DNA of 64,000 nt, from contig NZ_CP121666.1 of assembly GCF_029714325.1 (NCBI RefSeq), positions 2,914,001-2,978,000 on the forward strand, written 5' to 3'. Shown one piece after another: positions 10,211-18,871 of the stretch (position 1 is its first letter; the number at the start of each line of letters is the position of its first letter). This stretch comes from Bradyrhizobium sp. CB1717. Lineage in GTDB: Bacteria > Pseudomonadota > Alphaproteobacteria > Rhizobiales > Xanthobacteraceae. The position numbers and the translations under genes are program-made. The notes beneath the pieces are model-generated. The model was not told where the DNA came from and did not search any database. It saw nothing but the letters and a program-made list of their open reading frames with translations.

Positions 10211-10979
10211 GCCAGAACGGGGTCCCAACGACAGGGGTGGAGGGGGAGGCGAAGTCGCGGGCATTCATCAGCCCGGCTTCGTAAGCGGTGCGGCCGGCAT
10301 CACAGCCGAGACGGAAGGCGTTCGCCATCGCGACGGGATCGGCGGCCTTGGCGATCGCGGTGTTGAGCAGGACGGCGTCGTAGCCGAGCTCGAGCGCCTG
10401 CGCGGCGTGGGAGGGCGCGCCGATGCCGGCGTCGACCACCAGCGTGATGTCGGGCAGGCGCTCGCGCAGCAGTTTCAGCGCATCGCGGTTGGTGATGCCC
10501 TTGGCGCTGCCGATGGGCGCTGCCCACGGCATCACCACCTTGCAGCCGGCATCGACCAGGCGGTTGGCGACCGAGAGATCCTCGGTGCAATAGGGGAACA
10601 CCTCAAAGCCGTCCTTGATCAGGATGGTCGCGGCCTCGACGAGGCCGACGACGTCGGGCTGCAGCGTGTCGTTGTCGGCGATGACCTCTAACTTGATCCA
10701 GCTGGTGCCGAACAGCTCGCGCGCGAGTTTTGCGGTGGTCACGGCCTCGCGCACCGTGCGGCAACCGGCGGTGTTCGGCAGCACGGTGACGTCGAGCTCG
10801 CGGATCAGATTCCAGAACGCGTCGCCGGTCTTGCCGCCGGCGGATTCGCGCCGCAGCGACACCGTGACGATGTTCGAGCCGGAGGCGCGGATCGCGTCCT
10901 GCATGATCGCGGGGGATGGATAGAGCGCGCTGCCGATGAGCAGGCGCGAGGCGAAGGTTTTGCCGTAGAAATTGACCAT
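10197..10979 (-). CDS. thiG: Thiazole synthase ThiG
   Basis: 260 residues. The start [27 protein letters not shown] and WIKLEVI with Lys96 (Schiff-base lysine) are all ThiG hallmarks. So are the phosphate-binding end motifs [19 protein letters not shown] and [11 protein letters not shown]. It forms the thiazole ring from deoxyxylulose phosphate, dehydroglycine (from ThiO) and sulfur carried by ThiS thiocarboxylate. It is separated from thiS by about 190 bases occupied by a long inverted repeat, and overlaps thiE. Confidence 0.96.
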   Translation of the reverse strand: MVNFYGKTFASRLLIGSALYPSPAIMQDAIRASGSNIVTVSLRRESAGGKTGDAFWNLIRELDVTVLPNTAGCRTVREAVTTAKLARELFGTSWIKLEVIADNDTLQPDVVGLVEAATILIKDGFEVFPYCTEDLSVANRLVDAGCKVVMPWAAPIGSAKGITNRDALKLLRERLPDITLVVDAGIGAPSHAAQALELGYDAVLLNTAIAKAADPVAMANAFRLGCDAGRTAYEAGLMNARDFASPSTPVVGTPFWHAVS

Positions 10980-11004
10980 CAGTGCCTCCGCTTGCTGCGG
11001 TCTG

Positions 11005-11141
11005 CTCCCTCGCCCCGCTCTTGCGGGGAGAGGGTTGGGGTGAGGGGCTCTCTCCGCGCGTACCGATGCCGAGATACCTGTACCCCCTCACCCGGATCGC
11101 GAAGGGCGATCCGACCTCTCCCCGCAAGCGGGGAGAGGTTA
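11005..11141. repeat. Inverted repeat inside the thi operon (CCTCTCCCC type)
   Basis: A CCCCGCTCTTGCGGGGAGAGG hairpin at the left and ACCTCTCCCCGCAAGCGGGG at the right form nested inverted arms around a centre that also pairs CCCTCACCC with GGGTGAGGG. A similar element is at 18872. It lies between thiS and thiG and could form a stable RNA structure in the operon transcript. Confidence 0.8.
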
Positions 11142-11172
11142 AGAGGGCCGCGCGGCTGGAGTGACATCATCC

Positions 11173-11370
11173 TCACCCTCCCTGCCGCGGCGTGATGATC
11201 TCGATCTCGTCGCCGGCCTTCAGGCTCGTCTCGGCCCAGCGGCTTTTCGGCACGACGTCGTAGTTCAGCGCGATGGCGAAATGGGTGCCTTCGTAGTCGA
11301 GCTCTGCGAGCAGCGCGTCCACGCTCGCGGAGGCCACCTCGCGCTGTTCGCCGTTGACGATCACGCGCAT
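11173..11370 (-). CDS. thiS: Sulfur carrier protein ThiS
   Basis: 65 residues of the ubiquitin-like ThiS fold, starting MRVIVNGEQREV and ending in the required Gly-Gly (residues 64-65), which is adenylated and thiocarboxylated to donate sulfur to ThiG. Its start overlaps the end of thiO by ten bases, indicating coupled translation. No thiF is visible in the window, so the activating enzyme must be elsewhere. Confidence 0.95.
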   Translation of the reverse strand: MRVIVNGEQREVASASVDALLAELDYEGTHFAIALNYDVVPKSRWAETSLKAGDEIEIITPRQGG

Positions 11371-12380
11371 TGCATCACCTCATTGTCGATCTGCCCGCGC
11401 TGGACATAGGCGAGCGTCAGCTCGGCGAGCGCCGGCGCGATCAGGAAGCCGTGGCGGTAGAGGCCGTTGACGGCGATGGTCTCGCCGCGAATGCCGATAC
11501 GCGGCAGGTTGTCGGGGTAGGCGGGGCGAAGGCCGGAGCCGAATTCGACGATGCGGGCTTCGCCGAACGCCGGATGCACCGCATAGGCCGCGCCCAAGAG
11601 CTCCAGCGCCGAGCGCACGCTGACGCCGGTGTCCTCGGCCTCGATCGAGGTCGCGCCGAGCATGAACATGTTCTGCTCGCGCGGGATCACGTAGAGCGGC
11701 CAGCGCGGATGGATCAGCCGCACCGGCCGTGACAGCTGCACCTCGTCCGTCTCGATCAAAATCATCTCGCCCTTGACGCCGCGCAAGCCAGGCTGCTCCT
11801 CGCGTGCGGACAGGCCGCGGCAGTCGATCACGATGCCGTCGAGGCTTTGTAGATCTTGGGCGGTAACGTCGCTGTCGAACTTGATGGTGCCGCCGGCAGC
11901 TTTGATGCGCTCATGCAGCTTCGGCAGCACGCGCCGCGGCTCGACATGGCCCTCGGTCGGGAAGAACAGCGCATCGCGGAAGCGTCCCTCCAGCGACGGC
12001 TCGAGCTCGGCCAGGCCTGCGGCATCGAGCCGGCGATGGCCTTCGGTCATGCGGGCGAAGCGTTCGAAATCGTTGCGCTCGCGCGGATGGGCGACGACGA
12101 GGGAGCCGTTGAAGGGGGTGTCGGGCAGCTCGCGCCGCCAGATGTCGAGGGAGCGCAGGCCCAGCCTGGAGATGATGGGTTCGGCGACCTCCGCCTCGCA
12201 ATAGGGCGCCAGCATGCCGCCGGCCCAGTGGCTGGTGGAATCGGTCATCCCGGCGTCACTGCGCTCGTGTAGCGTCACGGCGTGGCCGGCCTGCGCGAAC
12301 AAAAGCGCCTGCCAGGCGCCGGCAATGCCTGCGCCGATGATGGATACCGGTGAATCCGGTCGCTTGGTCGTGTGCAACAT
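11361..12380 (-). CDS. thiO: Glycine oxidase ThiO (FAD-dependent)
   Basis: 339 residues of the D-amino-acid oxidase fold. The FAD-binding GAGIAG (residues 16-21) lies in a betaalphabeta start; TSHWAGGMLAPYCEAE is characteristic of ThiO, and PLYVIPREQNMFMLGATSIE plus GLYRHGFLIAPALAE form the C-terminal flavin region. It oxidises glycine to the imine used by ThiG for thiazole formation. It is the first gene of the thiamine operon, and its ATG follows the TPP riboswitch with almost no spacer. Confidence 0.92.
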   Translation of the reverse strand: MLHTTKRPDSPVSIIGAGIAGAWQALLFAQAGHAVTLHERSDAGMTDSTSHWAGGMLAPYCEAEVAEPIISRLGLRSLDIWRRELPDTPFNGSLVVAHPRERNDFERFARMTEGHRRLDAAGLAELEPSLEGRFRDALFFPTEGHVEPRRVLPKLHERIKAAGGTIKFDSDVTAQDLQSLDGIVIDCRGLSAREEQPGLRGVKGEMILIETDEVQLSRPVRLIHPRWPLYVIPREQNMFMLGATSIEAEDTGVSVRSALELLGAAYAVHPAFGEARIVEFGSGLRPAYPDNLPRIGIRGETIAVNGLYRHGFLIAPALAELTLAYVQRGQIDNEVMQCA

Positions 12381-12383
12381 CCC

Positions 12384-12496
12384 TGTCCCTTCGCCGGCAT
12401 GACCCGGATCAGGTTCAAAGGGTCACCGCGGTCCTGGGCGGTATTGCCCATTTAGCGGTATCTCAGCTCCTCCTCGGAGCACCCCTCGGAACGGGT
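12384..12496 (-). promoter_or_regulatory. TPP riboswitch (THI box) upstream of thiO
   Basis: On the minus strand the conserved THI-box pieces follow in order: GAGGGGTGCTCC, then GCTGAGATACCGC, then ACCCTTTGAACCTGATC, GGGTCATGCCGGCGAAGGGA. These match the aptamer helices P2-P5 and the pyrimidine-sensing CUGAGA loop. The last stretch, GAAGGGACAGGG, abuts the thiO ATG, so the ribosome-binding site lies in or next to the closing P1 strand. This suggests control of translation initiation, with thiamine diphosphate shutting off the operon. Confidence 0.95.
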
Positions 12497-12539
12497 CCAA
12501 TGTATGCCAGGGAGGCGGGGTGGTCAACGCGTGTTGCCG

Positions 12540-12675
12540 GGAACCCCACCGTTCCCCGGACGCGATGCAGCGCGCCGCCCTTTGCGGCGTGGTGCGTCGC
12601 AGGGCCGGGGCCCATTTGTTGCGTGGCTGGCATGGGTCCCACTGCGGCACTGCGGGCCGCAGTGCGCCCGGGACA
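12540..12675. repeat. Probable dispersed intergenic repeat with inverted segments
   Basis: Between the riboswitch and the lytic transglycosylase gene lies a block with several internal inverted pairs, for example GGGGCCC, GCCGCCCTTTGCGGC and CACTGCGGCACTGCGGGCCGCAGTG. It has no coding character. The motif set resembles a repeat seen widely between Bradyrhizobium genes, but only one copy is in this window. Confidence 0.45.
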
Positions 12676-12686
12676 CACGAGAGTTG

Positions 12687-13220
12687 CTATTTAAGCGCCT
12701 GCGCCCGCGCGTTGCGGACGCCTTGCGCGAGCTTCCTGTGCGGGGCGGTGCCGAACATCGGCTGCGGATTGCCGTTCGGCTCGAGCCAGGTCTCGCCGGC
12801 ATTGGCGACCTGCATGGCCTCCTGCCGCTGCCGCTTTGCAACGTAGTAATAGCCGCCCGCGAAATAACGCACAGCTCGCGCGTGGTCGCCATTGGCGGCG
12901 CGATAGGCGCCGGCGAGGTACTTCACCGCATAGGTGAGATTGGTGTTGGGATCGCGCAGGCCGGCGGCATCGCCGGTGTAGCCGACGCCGCGGGCGGTCG
13001 CGAGCTTGATCTGCATCAGCCCGATGGTGCCGCCACGGCCGACGAGGCCCGGCTGGTAGCGGCTTTCGCGCATGATGACGCGATGCACCAGCGCCTCCGG
13101 CACGCCGTTGGCGCGGGCATGCATCGCAACCATCGCGGCATATTCGGCTTCGCCCGCGAATGCGGCCTGCGTCATCATCAACCCTGCCGCAGCAAGCGCG
13201 GCAATATGCAAAGTTTTCAT
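12687..13220 (-). CDS. Lytic transglycosylase, SLT domain, exported
   Basis: 177 residues. A signal peptide (1-22, ending AAFAG) leads into an SLT fold: VHRVIMRESRYQPG with catalytic Glu52, GTIGLMQI (65-71), and NLTYAVKYLAGAYRAANGDHARAVRYFAGGYYY, the usual GLMQ, NI..G..YL and YN-type motifs. It cleaves the MurNAc-GlcNAc bond of peptidoglycan to anhydro products in the periplasm. GAGGAA precedes the start. The short C-terminal tail has no extra domain. It stands alone, so it could serve wall turnover or a local secretion apparatus. Confidence 0.9.
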   Translation of the reverse strand: MKTLHIAALAAAGLMMTQAAFAGEAEYAAMVAMHARANGVPEALVHRVIMRESRYQPGLVGRGGTIGLMQIKLATARGVGYTGDAAGLRDPNTNLTYAVKYLAGAYRAANGDHARAVRYFAGGYYYVAKRQRQEAMQVANAGETWLEPNGNPQPMFGTAPHRKLAQGVRNARAQALK

Positions 13221-13449
13221 CGAAATATTCCTCGGCAGAACGGACCTGCACCTCGCGCGTTAGGCCGTGGGAACACGGCGATGATGTGGCGAAATGCCAC
13301 CCGCGGCGATTTTCGCCGGCCCGTCGCTTTTACGACTTAAACCTAGGTTAAGTTCGGAGCTGGCGAAGCGTCTTACGCGACAGCGGGTCTGTCCATTCGC
13401 GCATTCGCCCAACAATCGCAATTCAAGAGCAGCACTCGGGAGGACGTCC

Positions 13450-13650
13450 ATGACCCCAGCAGACATCGACGACATTCCCATGCAGAACCCTTGTGCACAA
13501 TGTGGCACACCGATCCCGTTCCCGGACTGGATCGAGCCGGGCGAAGGCCGCGTTTCCTATCTCTGGAAGTGCCAGGCCTGCGGCTACCGCTTCGAGGCGG
13601 TTGCGATCTTCGATGAGCACGCGATCGAACATCCGCCGCTCGCTGCCTGA
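13450..13650 (+). CDS. Small zinc-ribbon protein, hypothetical
   Basis: 66 residues with two CxxC knuckles: C15-x2-C18 (NPCAQCGTPIP) and C41-x2-C44 (KCQACGYRFE), separated by 22 residues, as in a zinc ribbon. The ATG at 13450 has GGGAGGA upstream; an in-frame extension to 13294 lacks protein character. The fold probably binds one zinc and may act in nucleic-acid or protein binding, but no specific role is evident. It is not in an operon with its neighbours. Confidence 0.75.
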   Translation: MTPADIDDIPMQNPCAQCGTPIPFPDWIEPGEGRVSYLWKCQACGYRFEAVAIFDEHAIEHPPLAA

Positions 13651-13761
13651 GGCGTTGTCTTAAGGGCACATGATCTCCGCGCAAACGCGTTCCGCGTTTG
13701 TCGCGAGGGAAAACCGCTACACACTTTGCGCTAACGCGGCCCTTCGGGTCCGGATCATGCG

Positions 13762-15087
13762 CTACGCCGCGAGCCGCGGCGCCTGCCACACCGGCAATTG
13801 CATCCGCACGATCAGGCCGTGCGGCTCGCGGTCGTGCAGCGACAGCTCGCCGCCATGGGCGACCGCGATCGCGCGCGCGATCGACAGACCGAGGCCGAAG
13901 CCGGTGGAGTCGTCCATGGTGCGCGCGTCGTCGCCGCGCACGAACGGCTCCAGCATCTCCTGCTTGCGCGCATCCGAGATGCCGGGGCCGTCGTCCTCGA
14001 CGTCGATGACGAGCTTGGTGCCCGATATGTCGAGGCGGATCGTGACCTCGGCGCCGAAGCGCACTGCGTTCTCGACGAGATTGGTGACGCCGCGATGCAG
14101 ATCGTCGGGCCGCGCGGCGGCGGTCGCCGAGACGGGCCCCTCATAGTGCACGACGTGGCCCATGTCGCCGAACTGGTCGGCGACGAGCTGCAGCGTGCTG
14201 GCGATGTCGACCAGGGTCACGGCCTCGATCTTGCGGTCGTTGCGCAAGAGCGACAGCACGGATTCCAGCATCGAGCGCATCTGGTCGAGATCCATCAGCA
14301 TGCGCTTGCGGTTGCCCTCGTCCTCGATGAACTCGGCGCGCAGGCGCAGCCGCGTGATCGGCGTGCGCAGATCGTGGCTGATCGCGGCCAGCATCCGCGT
14401 GCGATCCGACATCAGCCGTGCGATCCGCTCGTGCATGCGGTTGAGCGCGCGCGCCACGGAGCGGATCTCTTCCGGCCCGCGCTCGGGCAGCGGGTCCGCG
14501 CCGCCGTCCAGGCTGAAATTCTCGGCGGCCCTGGCGAAGGAGGACAGCGGCGCGGCCAGCGCGCGCGCCGCCCACAGGCCGAGCACGGTGACGCAGATGA
14601 AGGCGGTCATCAGCGTCATCAGCCACGGGGCGCCCCAGAACCACGGCCGCGGGCCGCCCTCGACACGGCCGGCGATCACGGTGCCGTCGGGCAATTCGAC
14701 GCCGACGCGGTGCGCAGGGCCATCGGTGGCGAGCCGCACCACCTTGTAGCCGCGCCCGAGATGTCGGCGCATGCCGCGCAGATGCTGGTTGTCGCTCTCC
14801 TCGACGACGTCAGCCGTGCCCGGCGCGAACATCTCGATGCCGAGCTTGGGAAAGGCGCGCGCGAGATCGGCAATGAGGCGCGGCCGCTCGGCGGCGTCAG
14901 CCGAGCCGAGCAGCAGCGCGGCATCGGTCAGCTGATGGGCGCCGTCCGGCGGCGCGTCCGGACGGTCCGGCCGGCTGATCAGGAAGGCGGTGGTCACGAC
15001 GAGATGAAGCGCGACGGTCGAGGCCAGCACCAGCGCGGCGATCTGCCCGCCGATACCCCTGAGATGAAAGAACCCGAACGGCTTCAT
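13762..15087 (-). CDS. Two-component sensor histidine kinase (HAMP, EnvZ-like)
   Basis: 441 residues. TM1 at about 13-36, a periplasmic sensor of some 115 residues, TM2 at about 153-172 and a HAMP linker to about 225. The H box is ISHDLRTPITRLRLR with phospho-acceptor His238; the N box has Asn340 (NLVENAVRFG), G1 is DDGPGI (365-370), and G2 is GFGLGLS (396-402). These make it a complete, probably active class I kinase. It lies 13 bases downstream of its response regulator gene on the same strand, so the two form a cognate pair. The periplasmic domain is not recognised, so the signal is unknown. Confidence 0.92.
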   Translation of the reverse strand: MKPFGFFHLRGIGGQIAALVLASTVALHLVVTTAFLISRPDRPDAPPDGAHQLTDAALLLGSADAAERPRLIADLARAFPKLGIEMFAPGTADVVEESDNQHLRGMRRHLGRGYKVVRLATDGPAHRVGVELPDGTVIAGRVEGGPRPWFWGAPWLMTLMTAFICVTVLGLWAARALAAPLSSFARAAENFSLDGGADPLPERGPEEIRSVARALNRMHERIARLMSDRTRMLAAISHDLRTPITRLRLRAEFIEDEGNRKRMLMDLDQMRSMLESVLSLLRNDRKIEAVTLVDIASTLQLVADQFGDMGHVVHYEGPVSATAAARPDDLHRGVTNLVENAVRFGAEVTIRLDISGTKLVIDVEDDGPGISDARKQEMLEPFVRGDDARTMDDSTGFGLGLSIARAIAVAHGGELSLHDREPHGLIVRMQLPVWQAPRLAA

Positions 15088-15100
15088 CGTCGGCGTTCCC

Positions 15101-15856
15101 TCAGCTGCTCAGGGATGACGCGACCGCTTCAGTGCTTGCTACTTCAGTTCTGGGCGTGAACAGATAGCCGCCGGAGCGCACCGTCTTGATGATGGTGGGA
15201 TCGGCCGGATTGGGCTCGATCTTGCGGCGGATGCGGCTGACCAGCACGTCGATGGAGCGCTCGAACGAGCCGGTGTTGCGCCCTTGAGTGAGGTCGAGCA
15301 GGCTGTCGCGCGACAGAACGCGGCCGGGCCGCTCGCAGAAGGTGCGGAGCAGGTCGAACTCGGCGCTGGTCACCGCGACGCGCGCGCCTTCCGGATTGCG
15401 CAGCTCGCGCAGGCGCAGATCAATGCGCCAGCCCTCGAAGGCGAGCGTGCTTGCGCCTTCGATCGAGCTTGCCGCCTGCGCCGCGGCCTGGCGGCGCAGC
15501 ACCGCGTTGATGCGGGCGAGCAGCTCGCGCGGGTTGAAGGGTTTTGGCAGATAGTCGTCCGCGCCCATCTCGAGGCCGACGATGCGGTCGACGTCCTCGC
15601 CGCGCGCGGTCAGCATGATGATCGGCGTCTGCGCCTCGGAGCGCACCTTGCGGCAGAGGCTGAGCCCGTCCTCGCCCGGCAGCATGACGTCGAGGATGAT
15701 CAGGTCGATGCGGTGATCGGCCATGGCGCGCGACATCTCGCGGCCGTCGCTCACGGCGGTGACGTTGCAGGCGTTGTTGCGCAGGTACTTCGCAATCAAC
15801 GTCCGGGTTTCGCGGTCGTCCTCGACGACCAGGATGTTGGGATTGGGAATGGCCAT
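15101..15856 (-). CDS. OmpR-family response regulator
   Basis: 251 residues from an ATG at 15856 that opens directly into the receiver domain (ILVVEDD). Phospho-acceptor Asp56 lies in LIILDVMLPG, with Thr83 and Lys105 (LPKPFNP) as the switch residues. The C-terminal winged helix carries LTSAEFDLL-type VTSAEFDLLRTF, RNTGSFERSIDVLVSRIRRK and TVRSGGYLF. It is the first gene of the pair with the HAMP kinase. A longer frame to 15988 has no added domain. Targets are unknown; it may also read the divergent gene at 16034. Confidence 0.92.
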   Translation of the reverse strand: MAIPNPNILVVEDDRETRTLIAKYLRNNACNVTAVSDGREMSRAMADHRIDLIILDVMLPGEDGLSLCRKVRSEAQTPIIMLTARGEDVDRIVGLEMGADDYLPKPFNPRELLARINAVLRRQAAAQAASSIEGASTLAFEGWRIDLRLRELRNPEGARVAVTSAEFDLLRTFCERPGRVLSRDSLLDLTQGRNTGSFERSIDVLVSRIRRKIEPNPADPTIIKTVRSGGYLFTPRTEVASTEAVASSLSS

Positions 15857-16033
15857 GCGCTTTGTTTGTCCAAGATTCGGGCCAAATGGCGAAGATTTTT
15901 GTTTCAGATTGTTTCCGATAGCCTGTCCACAACATGGGGACATGCCGGGGCAGGGAAGCGGCAAGATCTCGTTAAGGCCGTTAACCATACCGTGGCGTGG
16001 TCACACAAGAAACCCCGCAAAACCCACGGAGCC

Positions 16034-16591
16034 ATGATGACTTCGATTTCGGCGGCATCCGCCGGTAGCTACCAGTCGCCCTTGCAGCGGCTGCAGCAGG
16101 AATTGCAATCGCAAGTTTCCGCCGGCACGATCTCGTCGTCGGACCAGTCGGCGCTCTCGACGGCACTGACCGACATCGACACCGCGCTCCAGCAGAGCCG
16201 GTCGAGCGACCAGTCGAGCGGCACGCGTCCCTCCAAGGAGGACATGCAGTCGAAGATCGACGATCTCATTTCCAGCGAAGTGTCGAACGGGACGCTGACC
16301 TCCGACCAGGCCGAGGAGCTGAAGAACGTCTTTCAGTCCGCCTTCGCGAACGGTCCCGGCGGCGCCGGTGGACCGCCGCCCGGCCCGCCGCCGGACGACA
16401 GCTCTTCGGATTCATCGTCGACGGACCAGGCGAGCAGCAGCAGCTCGACGGACCAGGCCACGGCCGAGATCCTCCAGCAGTTCCTGCAGGCGCTGCAGCA
16501 GTCGCAATCGTCGAGCTCCTCCTACGGCGCCAACGGCAGCTCATCGAGCAGCTCGAATTTCTCCGCGCTCCTGATCGACTACAAGAGCTGA
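16034..16591 (+). CDS. Ser/Gln-rich hypothetical protein
   Basis: 185 residues beginning MMTSISAASAGSYQSPLQRL. The first 110 residues are helical with a repeated Q- and D-containing pattern (SSDQSALSTALTDIDTAL and TSDQAEELKNVFQSAFA), recalling short EF-hand-like or calmodulin-like helical pairs without a clear calcium loop. A GPGGAGGPPPGPPP linker follows, then runs of Ser and Gln. There is no signal peptide. The pattern is common in uncharacterised Bradyrhizobium proteins. A second ATG at 16037 is an equally good start. Divergent from the response regulator. Confidence 0.7.
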   Translation: MMTSISAASAGSYQSPLQRLQQELQSQVSAGTISSSDQSALSTALTDIDTALQQSRSSDQSSGTRPSKEDMQSKIDDLISSEVSNGTLTSDQAEELKNVFQSAFANGPGGAGGPPPGPPPDDSSSDSSSTDQASSSSSTDQATAEILQQFLQALQQSQSSSSSYGANGSSSSSSNFSALLIDYKS

Positions 16592-16755
16592 CCTCGCGCG
16601 ACGCGGGTCGGCGCGTTCCCCGCCACGATCGTGCTTCACCCAGGGCGCATGATCGTCGGCGGGGAACAGTGCGCCCGCGGACGTCTCCTGCGTGACTCAG
16701 GAACTTTCCTCGCAGCGCAGCGCCATCATTGCGCGGCAAAATTGCAGCATCTTTA

Positions 16756-16780
16756 GGAACCGCGCGTGTTCAGCGCTGTT
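16756..16780 (+). promoter_or_regulatory. Candidate EcfG (general stress sigma) promoter
   Basis: GGAAC at 16756 followed after 17 bases by GTT at 16778 matches the alphaproteobacterial EcfG consensus (GGAAC, 16-17 bases, cGTT) except for T instead of C before GTT. It lies 39 bases before the PRC-barrel gene start, in the right orientation. PRC-barrel proteins of this kind are common EcfG targets. Confidence 0.45.
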
Positions 16781-16818
16781 CTCTCCTCACGAGTTTGCTG
16801 CTGAAGGAGAGGACAACA

Positions 16819-17349
16819 ATGTTGATGAAATCGATCGTCGCCGGCCTCGCCGGCACTGCACTGCTTGCGACCGCCGCGTTCGCGCAAAACCCGACGGCCA
16901 CCACCGACAAGGCAGCGCCTGCAGCCACCGCGACAACGACAACCACCGCGGCGTCGGGTGAATGGCGCGCCTCGAAGATGTCCGGCCTGAAGGTCTACAA
17001 CGAAGCCAACGAGAACATCGGCTCGGTCAACGATCTCCTGATGGACAAGAGCGGCGCCATCAAGATCGCCGTGATCGGCGTCGGCGGCTTCCTCGGCATG
17101 GGCGAGCATCTGGTCGCCGTGCCCTACGAGAAGCTGAAGTTCGTCAACGAGGCCGTGGCCTATACCGGCGCCAGCACGAACCCGGGCGCCAAGCCCGGCG
17201 CGACCACGACGACGGGCGCTGCGACTGGCACCGACAGGCCTGCGGCGACCACGACGTCGTCGACCTCGAAGTGGTATCCGGACCACGCCGTGTTCAATGC
17301 GAGCAAGGACGAGCTGAAGAACATGCCCGAGTTCAAGTACTCGGAGTAA
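16819..17349 (+). CDS. Exported PRC-barrel domain protein
   Basis: 176 residues with a signal peptide (1-22, ATAAFAQ) and an Ala/Thr-rich linker. A PRC-barrel spans about residues 52-115 (ASKMSGLKVYNEANENIGSVNDLLMDKSG, then VIGVGGFLGMGEHLVAVPYEKLKF), with a second Thr-rich tail. AAGGAGA precedes the ATG at 16819. Exported single PRC-barrel proteins are frequent in rhizobia and are often stress-induced; molecular function is not known. The upstream GGAAC-N17-GTT fits stress regulation. Confidence 0.85.
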   Translation: MLMKSIVAGLAGTALLATAAFAQNPTATTDKAAPAATATTTTTAASGEWRASKMSGLKVYNEANENIGSVNDLLMDKSGAIKIAVIGVGGFLGMGEHLVAVPYEKLKFVNEAVAYTGASTNPGAKPGATTTTGAATGTDRPAATTTSSTSKWYPDHAVFNASKDELKNMPEFKYSE

Positions 17350-17373
17350 TGGGTTTCTAGTCGGCGGAACGAA

Positions 17374-17400
17374 GCGCGCCTGGTTTTTCACCGGGCGCGC
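17374..17400. terminator. Hairpin downstream of the PRC-barrel gene
   Basis: GCGCGCCTGG and CCGGGCGCGC form a strong stem around a T-rich loop 25 bases after the stop codon. A long T-tract is missing, so termination efficiency is uncertain. Confidence 0.4.
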
Positions 17401-17413
17401 TGTCGCGTCTTTC

Positions 17414-17528
17414 GTCATTGCGAGGAGCTCGCGACAAAATTGCGAAGCAATTTTGCGCTGATGCGACGAAGCAATCCAGACTGTCGCCGGTGAGGGATTC
17501 TGGATTGTTTCGCTTCGCTCGCAATGAC
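17414..17528. repeat. Palindromic intergenic repeat, family A copy 3 (with extra inner hairpin)
   Basis: The family A arms GTCATTGCGAGG...GCTCGCAATGAC are interrupted in the left half by an additional inverted pair, ACAAAATTGCGAAGCAATTTTG, making this the longest copy in the window. Confidence 0.8.
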
Positions 17529-17533
17529 GGCAA

Positions 17534-18745
17534 CTAATGCGTCACCAGCGGGCAGCCGCCCTTGTCGAGTGGACGGAAGGCCTCGTCGCCGGGAACGGTG
17601 GCGATCAGCTTGTAGAGGTCCCACTCGCCCTTGGACTCCTCGGGCTTCTTGACCTCGAACAGATACATGTCGTGGACCATGCGGCCGTCGATGCGGATCT
17701 TGCCGTTCTTCGCGAAGAAGTCGTTGACCGGCGTCGCGCGCATCTGCGCCATCACCTTCGGCGCCTCGTCGGTCTTGATGGCTTCGATTGCCTTCAGATA
17801 GTGCATGGTCGCCGAATAGAGGCCGGCCTGGATCATGGTCGGCATGTGGCCGACCTTCTCGTTGAAACGCTTGGAGAAGGCACGCGTCTCATCGTTCATG
17901 TCCCAGTAGAAGGCGTCGGTGACGATCAGGCCCTGCGTCGCCTTGATGCCGAGCGAATGGGTGTCGGTGATCTCCTGCAGGAGCGCGATCATCTTCTGGC
18001 CGCCCTGGGTCAGGCCGAACTCGGCCGCCTGTTTCAGCGCATTGGTGGTGTCGCCGCCGGCGTTCGCCAGTGCGACCACCTTGGCCTTGGAGGCCTGGGC
18101 CTGCAGCAGGAACGAGGAGAAGTCCGACGAATTGAGGGGATGACGGACCTCGCCGAGCACCTTACCGCCGCTCTCCTTGACCACGTTGGCGGCGTCGCGC
18201 TGCAGCGCCATGCCGAAGGCGTAGTCGGCGGTGACGAAGAACCAGGTGTCCTCGCCGCGCTTGACCATCGCCTTGCCGGCGACGTTCGACAGCGCGTAGG
18301 TGTCGTAAGTCCAGTGCACGGTATTGGGCGAGCAGGCAACGCCGGTGATGTCCGACGAGCCGCCGCCCGAATTGATGTTGATCTTGTTCTTCTCGCGCGT
18401 CAGCGCCGAGATCGGCAGCGCCACCGACGACGTCGGCACGTCGAAGATCGCGTCGACCTTGTCGTTGTCGCACCAGTTGCGGGCGATGTTGACGCCGACG
18501 TCGGGCTTGTTCTGGTGATCGGCGGCGACCACCTGAACCGGCTTGCCCGCGACCTTGGCGCCGTAATCGGCGACCGCCATCTCGACGGCGGCGAGCGAAC
18601 CCTTGCCGGTCGCGTCCGCATAGAGGCTCGACATGTCCGTGAGCACGCCGATCTTGACGACATCGTCGGAAACCTGCGCCTGCGCGGCGCCGAAGGTCGC
18701 GGCGAGCGCGAGACCGGCCACGACCACGGCAATGAGTTTTTGCAT
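17534..18745 (-). CDS. ABC transporter substrate-binding protein, branched-chain amino acid type
   Basis: 403 residues. Signal peptide 1-23 (AAQAQ), then VVKIGVLTDMSSLYADATGKGSLAAVEMAVAD, the usual start of LivJ/LivK-like periplasmic binding proteins (peripla_BP_6). Later segments FFVTADYAFGMALQRDAANVVKESGGKVLGEVRHPL and LYSATMHYLKAIEA also fit. It belongs to the HAAT group of amide/amino acid uptake. No matching permease or ATPase is adjacent: the next transporter is polyamine-type and separated by a repeat. The gene is therefore an orphan here and the ligand is unknown; such genes are very numerous in Bradyrhizobium. Confidence 0.9.
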   Translation of the reverse strand: MQKLIAVVVAGLALAATFGAAQAQVSDDVVKIGVLTDMSSLYADATGKGSLAAVEMAVADYGAKVAGKPVQVVAADHQNKPDVGVNIARNWCDNDKVDAIFDVPTSSVALPISALTREKNKININSGGGSSDITGVACSPNTVHWTYDTYALSNVAGKAMVKRGEDTWFFVTADYAFGMALQRDAANVVKESGGKVLGEVRHPLNSSDFSSFLLQAQASKAKVVALANAGGDTTNALKQAAEFGLTQGGQKMIALLQEITDTHSLGIKATQGLIVTDAFYWDMNDETRAFSKRFNEKVGHMPTMIQAGLYSATMHYLKAIEAIKTDEAPKVMAQMRATPVNDFFAKNGKIRIDGRMVHDMYLFEVKKPEESKGEWDLYKLIATVPGDEAFRPLDKGGCPLVTH

Positions 18746-18871
18746 GTTGTTTCTCCCTGTGTGTTGTTGTTTGGGCGTTATTTGCGGGGACTGTTCTAGC
18801 TTCTATCGGTCGCGGCAGCTAAGCGGTGCGCGCCATAGCGGAATGCAAAATCAGAAGGGGCGGCCGGTGTT

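Noticed and set aside
13798..15159. 453-codon frame opposite the histidine kinase
   Set aside because: Complementary to well-defined kinase motifs, with low-complexity composition.
15960..15980. CtrA-like site (TTAAGGCCGTTAA) before the Ser/Gln-rich gene
   Set aside because: The spacing between TTAA halves is five bases, not the seven of the CtrA consensus.
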